Shown piece by piece: positions 1 through 9,843 of a DNA stretch of 29,156 bases. Numbering within the stretch: position 1 is the first letter of the stretch; each line of letters starts with the position of its first letter. Under the pieces are notes generated by a model, which saw only the letters and a list, made by a program, of their open reading frames with translations, did not search any database and had not been told where the DNA came from. The DNA comes from Pigoraptor chileana (Eukaryota > Opisthokonta > Filasterea): NCBI GenBank assembly GCA_943704495.1, contig CALSCR010002517.1:1-29156 (forward strand), read 5' to 3'. A program made the translations under genes and the position numbers.

Positions 1-71
<71 letters not shown>
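1..71. repeat. (CA)n microsatellite at the window edge
   Basis: An uninterrupted CA dinucleotide tract of about 35 units that starts before or at the window boundary. The same dinucleotide recurs in introns and spacers throughout the window. It probably lies in the intron or spacer just before the partial exon that follows. Confidence 0.98.
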
Positions 72-72
<1 letters not shown>

Positions 73-108
73 AGTGTCCAACAAAACGGCACTCTGGTTT
101 CATTCCAG

Positions 109-495
109 TACTCGCGGTGTGCGGCAGGTCCGCTCCCTCCGTTGCGCACTGTCCTCGTCATGTCCCGTGTGACTTTCCTGTCGAGCGTCTTCATTGTCGC
201 TCTGACGATGATCATGCTGTATCTTATGATGGGGCAGACCGTGCGCCTGCTCACATACGGTGGCTTCCGCCTGTGGCCCATCTTGCACCTGCACTCTGCC
301 AACTTCACTTTCCACTTTCTCTACATGTGGCCGTGGGAGCTGCAGTGGACCAGGAGGGATCAGCACGACCGCCGTCAGCGCAATGCAGACATGGTGCATG
401 CAATGGGGCCTTTTGGTGGTGGGGACCCAATGGCACTGGCGGCCGATGGTGGTCTCGACGTCGCGCGCCCTGCACCTCCGCCCGCACTTGATTGA
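109..495 (+). CDS. Unidentified membrane protein, 3'-terminal exon (partial)
   Basis: I do not recognise this protein. A reading frame runs from a plausible splice acceptor (TTTCATTCCAG ending at 108) to a TGA at 493-495. It is GC3-rich like the real exons nearby. It encodes one clear hydrophobic segment of about 22 residues (FLSSVFIVALTMIMLYLMMG, codons around 172-231). Aromatic-rich stretches follow (the motif FHFLYMWPWELQW), then a charged and then Gly/Ala/Pro-rich tail with no further membrane segment. This looks like the last transmembrane helix and cytosolic tail of a multi-exon protein whose other exons lie left of the window. The opposite strand also has a 183-codon open frame here, but it is Arg/His-rich, resembles nothing and looks like a shadow. 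Coding status is inferred from frame and composition only. Confidence 0.35.
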   Translation, partial: YSRCAAGPLPPLRTVLVMSRVTFLSSVFIVALTMIMLYLMMGQTVRLLTYGGFRLWPILHLHSANFTFHFLYMWPWELQWTRRDQHDRRQRNADMVHAMGPFGGGDPMALAADGGLDVARPAPPPALD

Positions 496-1303
496 AGCTG
501 CGTTGTCTTTGAAGGGATGATCCACAATATGGAATGCGCAATACCCTACCTTGAAAATCCGCGAGTTAGCAGTTGCGTATGTGCGTTTGCGTTTGCGTGT
601 GTGCGTTTCGCAAGAGCCGTTCAAATGTTTTACAGTAAAAAGCACATTCATGAGAGCTGTTTAGTTGGATTTGCGGATCATCTGAAATTTGAGTTGGCTC
701 TGCTCACAAAGAACGTGGGTTGATTCACCATGCATGCCTTTCACCCTACCCAAATGTGCACATGCACGCACACTTAAGCGAGCCCCCCTCCCCCCCCCGC
801 TTGCCTACATGCCTACGCACAAATCCACACATATACACACACACGCACACACACAAGTCGCCTTCCCATTTTCCAAATGTCTAATGTGTGCAAAGACACC
901 ATCGCTAACTTCCTTGGTCAGGCTTGCATGTGGCTGATGAAACGGGCTCGAAACGGAGCAAATCTCCCAATTATTATCCGGGAAACACAGCAAACGACAT
1001 TGTCCCTCGTGTCGTCTTCAGCAGTGAAGTTTGATAGAGTGCGTACCACTACCTGCATCACGCAGACACAATCGCATTCACTCCAAAAAAAAACAACACA
1101 AAACGTTCCTTAATTTCGCGGACTAAAACGCGCACACGCAAAACCACAAACGCCACAGAAGAGATCCCACACAAGCCAACGGCATATGCCCGTGTCAGCC
1201 TCCCCAGATCAAAATAAGCAATACATCCTTCAGACACATCACCCTCCCTCCCTCCTTCTACTTGCAATACATCCATCAAACACATCGCCTTCCCTCACTC
1301 CAT
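496..1303. other. Convergent intergenic spacer
   Basis: About 800 bases between the stop of the left gene (+) and the stop of the PX-SH3 gene (-). It holds low-complexity GT-rich (570-605) and CA-rich (745-860) stretches, a C-rich run near 785-800 and A-rich stretches near 1085-1100. I see no convincing exon. It is probably the two 3' UTRs and the spacer between them. Confidence 0.6.
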
Positions 1304-2895
1304 CTATTTGCGGTCCGCCTGCATGAAGGGGTTCGATTTGATGGCCGAAGCCCCACCCGGAGGTGCTGGTCGCTTTGCGGCAATAGGGGGCTTCGGTGCA
1401 GCCTCGGGCTTTTCGTATGCATTGATCTTTGACGACACGGGTGCCGCGGCCGGGCGTGCGCCACCATACGATGCCGACGCCGACGCCGACGGAGCCGGAG
1501 ATGATGCGGAGGCTACGGAAGGGGCAGAGGGGCGGGGAGGACGAGCGGGACCGCCAGTTGAGACGGACGGCGCCGATGGTCGCGGAGGCGCACTAGGGCG
1601 GCCGGGAGCAACTGCAGGCTGAGAATGCTGCTGCTGCTGTTGTTGTTGCTGATGTGGCTGTTGAAAGGACTTTGCAGCGGCAACTGCGGGCTGAGAGTGC
1701 TGTTGTTGTGGTTGTTGGAACGTCTTTGCAGCGGCAGCAGGTGCAGCGGGCGCTTTGTAAGGATCGAGGTAGTTTGACGGGGCCCATCCCTCCCTGCCAC
1801 CGCACCTGATCATCCACCACCCGTTCTCATTCTTTTCAAGCACTTCATCAACAACCACATTTGCCGCAAATGTTATCTCGCCGTCTCCCTGCGCAGAGTA
1901 ATCAGCGCCGGTTATGTATCGTTCAATCGGGGCTGCACGTGATGATGCTGCCTTCGGGGCCGGCGGGCGCGCAGCGGGGGTGGCGGAGGGCCGCGACTCG
2001 AGCTCAACGTCATTCGACTGCTCATATTGCTTGCGCTGCTTCTCCACCTTTGGCTGCTTCTCCACCTTTGGCTGCTTCTCCGCCTTTGGAGCGGCGGCGG
2101 GCGTTATGCCGTGACGAGTTGCGTATTCGCCCGAGATGGGTCGAGTCTTGGCATTCGATGGAGGATGCTGGTCTGCCTCATTCGAAGAAAAAAAGGCCAC
2201 CATGAGTGCACACTCTGTGTGTTGAGATGGCATCTTCACAAGCTCCTTGAGGTAGGAGTCGAGCTGGTTCTCGCGTTCCTCGGCCACTTCGCGGATGGCG
2301 CTGCGGCCGATCAGCTTTTTGCCTGTGCGCATGTCAAGGACCCACCAAACCGCAAATAACCCTATGTCAGTCAGTCCAAAGGGTGTTCTTGGTTCCCAGA
2401 CCCATCCGTGAGATGAAACTTTCCTTACGATACAAAGTGGATGTGTGAGCACGGTGCAACTCAGAGAAAATACTGAAGACGCCATCAGTCACGACCAACA
2501 GACCTGGAAGATATGGCAGTATCCGATTGGGTGGGTTTCCATAAAGTTTTCCAACATCAGGGTGTGTATCAAGCATCGCCGTTTGAAACTCAAAAAATTC
2601 GCTGTATCGGCGGTAGATGACAGCACGCTCGCCATCAGACCAGTCAACCTCAATGATGTACACCTGCGATGGGGACAAGTCAGGAGAGAGAGGGAGTGTT
2701 TTGAGCATTCCACCGTCAATCAAATCAATCTAAGCAACTAGCACAGGTCCCGTCCCTAGTGCATCGCCACTAAACATGTGACTGGGTGTGTAACCACACC
2801 AACAAATATGCTCAGGAGATCCTCACATAATGTTTGCTGGGTGTCCGACGCTTTTGTATGCCCGTTATTTGGGCCTTGACCACGTGCCTCCCCAT
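1304..2895 (-). CDS. PX-SH3 scaffold protein (p47phox/Tks-like)
   Basis: Three exons, 2827-2895, 2504-2663 and 1304-2322, with GT-AG introns, join in phase into a 415-residue protein. Residues about 4-120 form a PX domain: the start MGRHVVKAQITGIQKRRTPS, the phosphoinositide-binding RRYSEFFEF, and LPYLPG-KK, which crosses the second splice junction. Residues about 211-264 are an SH3 domain with the hallmark GWW, the GREGWAPSNYL ending and an acidic RT loop. Between them lies a basic/acidic linker with three PKVEKQ-like units (about 155-172). After the SH3 come Gln tracts (encoded by CAG/CAA runs near 1630-1650) and a Pro/Ala/Ser-rich tail that could bind other SH3 domains. The PX-then-SH3 order and the PX sequence resemble animal NADPH-oxidase organisers and Tks adaptors. 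A membrane-recruited scaffold role is therefore likely, while a link to an oxidase is inference. The start is the ATG at 2895. It is divergent from the dehydrogenase gene. Confidence 0.92.
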
Positions 2896-3668
2896 CTTCG
2901 TTCTGGGGTCCTCTTCACGAGAAGGCGATTATAAAGTGCACTTTGGAAGAAAAAATCAACACTAAATGTTCAATATTTAGGCAGTGTTGAATAGTATTCA
3001 TGCTTTTGGCAACGGAAAGTGATGCGTTGCGGCACGATTGACGACGATGCTCTCCAACGGATCAGGCCGCAAAAGTCAGAGTCACTGCCCTTGTTTACCG
3101 ACGGAGGCAAAATGAAGAGCGAACTCCGCTCGACAATTTAAATTGACGGAATCGCGTAATTGTCGAAAAGCCAACGCAATGCTTCAATATAAAGCCTCAG
3201 CGGCTGGGGCACGTGAGCCTCATTTGGAGCGAGGGCTCGCTTATTCTTCTTGTTGACGGATTGTCTTCACCCTTCTCACTGCTGATCAATCCCAAAGGAC
3301 ATCAATCGTTTGGAGAAACGTCCTCAATAAAACCAAGATCGCAAGAAGGCCCTAAAAGACAACTTGCGCAACGTAAAAGAGATATCCAAACAACTTGATT
3401 CCATCTTTGTCTTTGTTGGTGAGTGGTTGTTGTTTATGTTTTTCGTGTTTATTTTGTGCTGCCCTAACGGGTGCCAACGCCCCCGCCCCATCCAACGAAA
3501 ATGGCCATGACACTTTGTGACGCACAGTGCAGTTTATCGAACAGCAAATGATATGATTGCTCTCTTGTGCAACTCCTTACCATATTCTTTTGCACAATAC
3601 TCTCCACTACATATGTTTTAACTCACCTCTCCTGATTCGATTCGTTTCACATTTAGCGAAACAAAAAA
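2896..3668. promoter_or_regulatory. Divergent promoter region, PX-SH3 / IDH
   Basis: A 773-base head-to-head spacer with no convincing coding exon. On the + strand it has TATAAAG at 3188-3194 and a CACGTG E-box at 3210-3215. A good donor (GTGAGT at 3419) and a good acceptor (TTTCACATTTAG ending 3656), just 12 bases before the IDH start codon, suggest a 5'-UTR intron of 238 bases. Around 3131-3165 there is a nested inverted repeat (CGACAATT ... AATTGTCG enclosing the palindrome CAATTTAAATTG). Element functions are inferred from motif and position only. Confidence 0.45.
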
Positions 3669-6600
3669 ATGCTTTCGAACATCCGCTCGACAGCCGTTCA
3701 CGCGGCACCGATAGTGCGCGCTGCAACTGTCGTCTCATCACAGCGCCAGTGTAAGTGAATCCTTGCTGGACATCTCCCTCGTCATTATCTCATCCGTCGT
3801 TGCGTGATGGTTTGTTGTAGTCTGTGCATGACACACCGTTTATTCATCGCGAAACTGACGAAGGCTTGTCGGACTGTCCGCAGATGCCTCCAAGGTTTCG
3901 GTTGCGAACCCCATTGTTGAGATCAAAGGAGATGGCGTTGCTGCTGGATTGTGGGACCTCGTGTCCAAGAAGGTATGTCATATATGTTGCTGCACAACTG
4001 CGTGGCAAGAGAGGAGTCCATTTTGCCTTGTTCTTTAGCAATTTGCATATGCTCTGTCGTTCCGTTGCAATATGATGAGGCTTGGATGCGAAACCGCAGC
4101 AAAAGCGAGGCACCGCTCAACCATAATGTCACCCTATGCATTCAACTCGAATATCTCACCATGCTAACGTTTTGAATGAACGCGCAAATCTTGCACCCAA
4201 CTGATGCGAAAACAACGCAGCTCGTCGATCCCCATGTCGATGTGAAGAAGCGCACCTTCGACCTCACCCTCGAGAATCGCCTGCGCACAAAGGACCAGAT
4301 CACCAAAGATGCCGCTGCCGCCATTAAGGAAGTCGGTGCCGCCGTCAAGTGCGCCACGACGACTCCCGACGGTGTGTGATGCACGCACTTTCATCATTCA
4401 TTCCTGAGCGATCCCTTGGATATGGCCTGTGGATGCGCTTCGAATGTGGCTGGCTTGTCCATCTTATCGCTGCATACAGTAGCTACAATGTGCGTCATTT
4501 GATTAACATGGATTCTCGCACTGTTTTGGATCTTCGCTGATGTTGTTGTTGTTGCTGCTGTTTCTGTTGATAACAGAGTCTGGTGAACTGAGGAGTGCCA
4601 ATGCAACCATCCGGGGTGTCATTGGTGGTGTCATTATCCGCGAACAGGTGGGCAACAATTAATCTTCAAACCTGCGTGTATTCGTTATATATTATACACA
4701 GCACGTGTATGAATGTATGTGTCTGTGTGTGATGTATAAGCGAGTGTGTGTATATGCATGTGTATATGTCAGTGAGTGTATGCGCCGTGTGAATGTGTCA
4801 GCGAGTCTATATACGTGTGTATGTGTGTGTGTATTGCGCGTTTTCCCGAGTATGGCCTCGTATTCAAGTGGGATGGATCGTTATGTGTGGACTTTTAAAA
4901 TGAAGTAGCGACGTTGACACGAGTCCTGCTGTATGTGTTGCACGCAGATTCGTCCTAAGAACATCCATCCCGCCATTCCCACGTGGACCAACCCAATCAC
5001 AGTCGTCAGGGAGGCGACGGGCGACCAGGTAATTAATCGAGACTGATGCCGTATTGTTGCTTTTGCACTTTCCTGCTTCTCTCTGTCTCTCTGTCTCTCT
5101 CCCCTCCTCTCGTCCTGTTCCGTGCGCTCTTTTTTCGTACAGAGGGTGGTGGTGTTGGTGGTGTTGGTTTGTTGGTGGTGTTGGTGGTGTTGGTGGTAGT
5201 GGTAGGGACATGTGCAACGCACTCTACGAACGTAGGCACATCAGCTCGTGACGCTCGTGACCTTTTTGAATGTAGTCAATAGACAGTCTTCTGGATCACA
5301 TGTGTTTATTCTGGGAGACGACCGATGCATGTACATATGTTCCCATTTTAATCGCCTTGCCGCCTTTTTAAAAAAAGTTATTCTCTTTCCCTCTACGTTG
5401 TTTTGCGATGGATGTGGCGTGCGTGCAGTTTGATGCTGCGGACTTTCTCGCACCCGGTGCCGGCAACTTCCAGATCACATTCACCGCCGCAAACGGCGAG
5501 AAGACGAGCGCTGACGTGTTTCAGTTTAAGAAGTCTGGTGTTGCCGTTGGAATGTACAACACGGACGCGGTGAGTGTTGCTTGCTGTGCTTTGTGATTAT
5601 GGTGGTGCGGGACTTCAATTGCGCGTATGTGTATTTGTATGTGTTGTGTGTGTGCGTGCGTGTGTGTGTGGACGCCTTCAGTGTGATCTCATACCACAGA
5701 TGCGATGGGACAGTCACTATCATGTCTAGTCCCGTTACTGTCGTTTCTGGTTAGTTGTGGGTCGGATCGACGTGCGACTGACCGAATGCACCGCCAATTC
5801 GTTTGCATGGCACTCATACTCACATAAACCACACAACATCCATCCACCATCCGAACCGATCCACACAGGCGATTGAGACATTCGCGCACGCGTGCTTCAA
5901 TGCCGCCATTGAGCGCAAGCAGCCGCTGTACCTCAGCAGCAAGAACACAATCCTTAAGAAGTATGACGGACGCTTCAAGGACGTCTTCCAGGCAATCTAC
6001 GACAAGTGCGTGAGGGTTAAGGACACAATGGTTGCGATTGCGCTTGATTGCAATGCGTGTGTTTGTGTGTGTTCTGTTGTGTGTGTGTGTGTATGTGTGT
6101 GTGTGTGTATATATATATATGTGTGTGTATGTGTGTGTATGTGTATGTGGGTGGCGCATTGTGGTGATTTACTCTGCTTTCATCTTCTTATCTTTGCATT
6201 GTGTTGGTGTTTAAAATGCATTTTATCCCACCGTGTCTGGGGTAGGAGCTACAAGGGCAAGTTTGACGAGATGAAGATCTGGTACGAGCACCGCTTGATT
6301 GACGACATGGTTGCATATGCAATCAAGTCTAACGGCGGATTTGTGTGGGCGTGCAAGAACTATGACGGCGATGTCCAGTCGAGCACCGTGGCTGCTGGTG
6401 GGAACCGCCGCACTGTGCCTTGCTGTTGTGTTGTGTTCTGTCGCGGTGTGTGGTGTTGTGTGGTGTTGCTGTCACACACCAGCCTTTGTTAACGCGTGTT
6501 ATAGTGAATGGGGTTCTATTTTATTTCGCCGTGTGCACACAACGCGAATATGTTCGGTGATGACCTCCACTGCCCCGCCTCCCAATCGTAGAATCGATGT

Positions 6601-7660
6601 CACATATGAATTGCTCACCCTGTGTTCCCACTGTTTGCTTGTCAATGTTTAGGTTTTGGTTCGATTGCTCTCATGACGAGCGCCCTTGTCTCTGGCAATG
6701 GCAAGATTGTCGTGGCGGAGACTGGTCACGGGACTCTCGCCCGCTACCTTCCTGCATATGCCAAGGGGGTGTGTTTTCCTCCTACCGTGTGTGTGCGTGT
6801 ATGTGTGTGTGAGTGCGCGTGAGTGTGTGTGACTGTGACTGTGTGTGTGCATGTGTGTGTGTGTGTCTGCCTAAAACACACATATTTTATATATGTGTAA
6901 ATATGCCTGCATGTGGATTTGTGATGGTAATGTGTATGCGTCTGTGCTTGTGCATATCTTCATTTTAGTGTGTGTTTGTGTGGCATTACTCACTGTGGCA
7001 TTAGTAATGCCGCTGGTCGATCCTTCCGCCAAACTGCCATAATGCTTTTGTTTTCGAGTAAATAGACTCTTTCATCAGCGACTGACATGCACCCCCCCCC
7101 CCCCGCTCTCCTATCATTTGTCCATACAAACAACCCTCTCCTCATTTGCCCCTACAAACAACCCTGCCCCCCGCCACTCTCCCGCCATCCGCACTCCACC
7201 CATGACCCACCAACAATGCAGAATGCGAACGTCAGCCTCAACCCGCTGTCGACGGTCTTTGCGTGGTCCAAGGGTCTCTCTCACCGGGCCACCCTCGACA
7301 ACAACGCCGCCCTCGCCAAGTATGCCGCATCTCTGGCGTCGGCTGCGATCGAGACGGTTGAGGCCGGAAACTTCACCAAGGACCTTGCGCATGCTGCTGG
7401 CAAGGAGTGAGTGTGCCATGGGCCTCTACGTCACACATTATTTCGATTGGGTGCAATTTTGTTCAGTTTTGTTTGTATGGAAAAATTTGATTGATCGTCT
7501 GGGATACACATTTTGTACCATCCGTTGCTTTGTATTTGTCTGAAACAAAACCAATCTTTTTCGTTTCTTTTTTTGGTTCTTGGTTTATTTCAGGTCGAGC
7601 TTCATCTCGACTGCTGCATTTGTCGATGCGATCGGCGCTTCCCTCTCAAAGAAGCTCTAA
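3669..7660 (+). CDS. Mitochondrial-type isocitrate dehydrogenase, divergent
   Basis: Eleven exons: 3669-3750, 3884-3972, 4221-4371, 4577-4647, 4948-5028, 5429-5569, 5869-6005, 6246-6397, 6653-6768, 7222-7406, 7594-7660. All have GT-AG borders and join in phase into 423 residues, the normal size for the homodimeric eukaryotic enzyme that oxidises isocitrate to 2-oxoglutarate. The N-terminus ([18 protein letters not shown], no acidic residue) looks like a mitochondrial presequence. Retained blocks include [59 protein letters not shown] (metal-binding aspartates) and GHGT. Several usual features are changed. The DGDEMTR block reads KGDGVAA. About nine residues after TPDE are missing. GDQY is GDQF (catalytic Tyr to Phe). 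HGTVTRH is HGTLARY, and STNPIAS is SLNPLST. Family membership is certain; cofactor choice and activity are open. Introns carry GT-rich and GGTGTT repeats. Confidence 0.94.
5145..5205. repeat. GGT/GGTGTT minisatellite inside IDH intron 5
   Basis: An imperfect G/T tandem built from GGTGTT and GGT units. It follows a CT-rich stretch (5077-5115) within the 400-base intron 5029-5428. The unit is G-rich on the transcribed-sense strand. Confidence 0.85.
6062..6148. repeat. GT-rich microsatellite with a TA core, IDH intron 7
   Basis: A compound GT/TA repeat inside the intron 6006-6245 of the IDH gene. A short (TA)n run at about 6109-6120 is flanked by GT runs. Confidence 0.9.
6779..6872. repeat. GT-rich repeat and C tract, IDH intron 9
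   Basis: Interrupted GT repeat in the first part of the 453-base intron 6769-7221, the longest in this gene. The same intron also holds a run of 13 C at 7092-7104 that could form part of a long pyrimidine tract before the acceptor at 7220-7221. Confidence 0.85.
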
Positions 7661-8209
7661 GAGTGTGAACGAGTCCCTCTCCGTGCGACGACGCTGTGGC
7701 AGTGTCTTTTGTTTTAGAAAAGTGATTGCGTATGATTAAATTGCGATCTGTTTTCTGCCCTACAATGTCTGACGAATAGGGTGAATTGCTCGCCCTGCTC
7801 TTGATCTCCCCCGTGTTGAAGTGGATGGGATACAGTCGACACGTGAATATTCGTTGTTCCGGCGCGAAATGGGGCTCTGGCGTTTTGTTTCTTGAGTTAA
7901 ACGTCTGTGATTACGGCCACATCTGCTCCATTTTCTTAATGGCCGACATAATTCCTTCCAAATTTGGGTGATCTCCGAGTCCAGACGTGCGTCATCACTG
8001 CAGATCTGCCATATTTGGAAATAAGCACGACTCTTTATCTCGCAGCTACACAACTACAACACACCAGCACACAGACATAGGTCCAGTACAGCGCCGTGTG
8101 TTGTATGTATATATACATATGTATTCGCCGCTACTGAATCCAGAAACAATCCGAGACTCTGTTTGACAAACCATCTGCAGCTGAATCCGGCAAGTGACAC
8201 ATCTGAAAA
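7661..8209. other. Spacer between IDH and the barrel-protein gene
   Basis: About 550 bases between two + strand genes. It must hold the IDH 3' UTR and the promoter of the next gene. An AT-rich stretch (TGTATATATACATATGTA, 8103-8120) lies about 90 bases before the next start codon and is a possible core promoter. I see no convincing gene on either strand. Confidence 0.5.
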
Positions 8210-9196
8210 ATGAATTCCTTTGCTCTCGTTTTAGCGCTCCACGCGATCGCCGCTGCGGCCATCTTGTCTCCCGCGGCCGCGTATCCGTTGGATGAGCTGG
8301 TAGCGCATGGACCCAATGGCGAACGCATTGTCCAGGTTGTTGAGCACGCGACTACCGACACGATATTCTTCACTAACGCAAACCAGACAGACTCGATTGG
8401 GAACACTCTCACGTTTGGGTGCGTTGGAAAAGCTTTCACGTGTATGCTGCATCACCATTTGCTACTTGCTTGCTTTTGTGGTTGCTTAGTCCGGCTTCCG
8501 CCAGGCTGATGATGCCATTCCTTATTCTCACCGAATGCCTGGGTCTGGTCTATTCAGCAATCCTCTCTTTGATGCAAAGGACGAAACGCAAATTGGACGC
8601 GATGCCGGACACTGCGGTGAGTGCCATGACACTGCGGAGCTTTAGAGGTTAAAGGGCATGCCAATAAATATTTGTTATTTACCTGATTACAGTTGGTTTG
8701 TTGCTGTGAAGCTGTACTCCATTGGTTAAACGGTGAATGTGTGTGTGTGTGTGTGTGTTTGTGTGTGTGTGTTTTGATAAACTATACAGTGCGCGCTTAT
8801 CCGGGTGAGATGTGGGAGTGCCGCTGGACCGCGTATTTTGATGGCCACGGCTCAATTTCGATCGAGGTGAGTCCTGAGATGATCTGTCCTTACTTGCTGT
8901 TGCGCATATTTTCAAGCGCGTGAATCCGACTAAATACCACAAACTCACTTCTCCTCTCTTCCTCTCTATTTTAAAAATTCATGGGCATAGTCTGCCCATG
9001 AGATTGAGATTGAATTGGATCTTACTTTCCCTTGACATCCCAACCATACCAGGGCGGATTTTTCGACGCCAAGGACTCGGAGCTGGCTGTCACTGGCGGC
9101 ACTGGTGAGTTTGTGGGCGCATCGGGCATTCTGCGTCTCGGCCACCGCGACAAGACGGGAAAGTCATACGACTTCACCTATGTCCTCAATAACTAA
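8210..9196 (+). CDS. Secreted allene-oxide-cyclase/dirigent-like barrel protein
   Basis: Four exons (8210-8418, 8558-8616, 8790-8866, 9053-9196) with GT-AG introns join in phase into 162 residues. Residues 1 to about 24 are a typical signal peptide (MNSFALVLALHAIAAAAILS, then AAA before the likely cleavage site). The mature part carries the blocks of the allene-oxide-cyclase-like/dirigent barrel family: VVEHATTDTIFF, DSIGNTLTFGNPLFDA, QIGRDAGHCVRAYPGEMWEC, FFDAKDSELAVTGGTGEF and the end YDFTYVL. Plant relatives steer radical coupling or cyclise allene oxides. Bacterial and fungal members are mostly uncharacterised, so no substrate can be assigned. The first exon could end one base either way, but only the GTGCGT donor at 8419 keeps phase with LFDA in exon 2. 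Acquisition by transfer is possible, though it has since gained introns like its neighbours. Confidence 0.85.
8739..8772. repeat. (GT)n in intron 2 of the barrel-protein gene
   Basis: GT dinucleotide repeat interrupted by TTT, ending about 17 bases before the acceptor at 8788-8789. Confidence 0.9.
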
Positions 9197-9843
9197 AACA
9201 GTCGGTTCCCCGGCGGGCGGCTCTCAGTCAAAGTACAATGCTCATGACACCACGAGCACCCTGCATAACACCAGTCGGTCCCGAGTCGAACCATCATCGC
9301 CACGGCCGGCCGCTCGTTGGGTTGCGGAGGACCTCACATTCATACAATTCTTTCATCACCGACATTTCTTGCGACATTTCCCAGCCCAATATCTCCATCT
9401 CCAACGTATAAAAAGCAAATCTGTTGATGAAAGTATGTGCTTCACTATACGTGCTGGCGCCCGGCCGATCATCAGATCACTGAGTGCCCGTCGTATGTGC
9501 CGTGATGGTCATCCGGGGTGGACGTCAAATTTTGTAAACAGTCCACACGCCCGCAGTTTCAAACGACCTGCACAACTTTATCTCTTCCATCCCCACAACC
9601 TTTTGATCATATAGGACAGAGGACATCGAAAAGACACTTTTAAGCTGTTATGTGCATCGCTGGTTGATCCGGTTAGACTGGCGCGGACCGTTATAATCGC
9701 GCGCTTCCATTGCACTTTCAGTTAAACTTGCCCACTATTCTCCGACGGCGGTTTTGAGAGATCGGACGCATACGAGCAGAAATCACTCTGCGAGAGAGAA
9801 AGAAAAACACACAACTACCCACGTTGCAGTTTTATAGGAAGAA
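9197..9843. promoter_or_regulatory. Spacer upstream of the myotubularin gene
   Basis: About 650 bases between two + strand genes. A TATA-like TATAAAAAG at 9407-9415 is the only core-promoter candidate I see, and it lies 430 bases before the start codon. A + strand open frame across 9105-9614 starts inside exon 4 of the barrel gene in another frame and has no family features. Nothing else is recognisable. Confidence 0.35.

Noticed and set aside
100-651. 183-codon open frame on the - strand
   Set aside because: Arg/His-rich, no family resemblance, and antisense to a frame with normal codon use and a transmembrane helix.
3213-3398. 61-codon + frame upstream of IDH
   Set aside because: It lies in the presumed 5' UTR/promoter, has no family resemblance, and its ATG overlaps no conserved start context.
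9105-9614. 169-codon + frame after the barrel-protein gene
   Set aside because: It starts inside a confirmed exon in another frame and shows no domain or family features.
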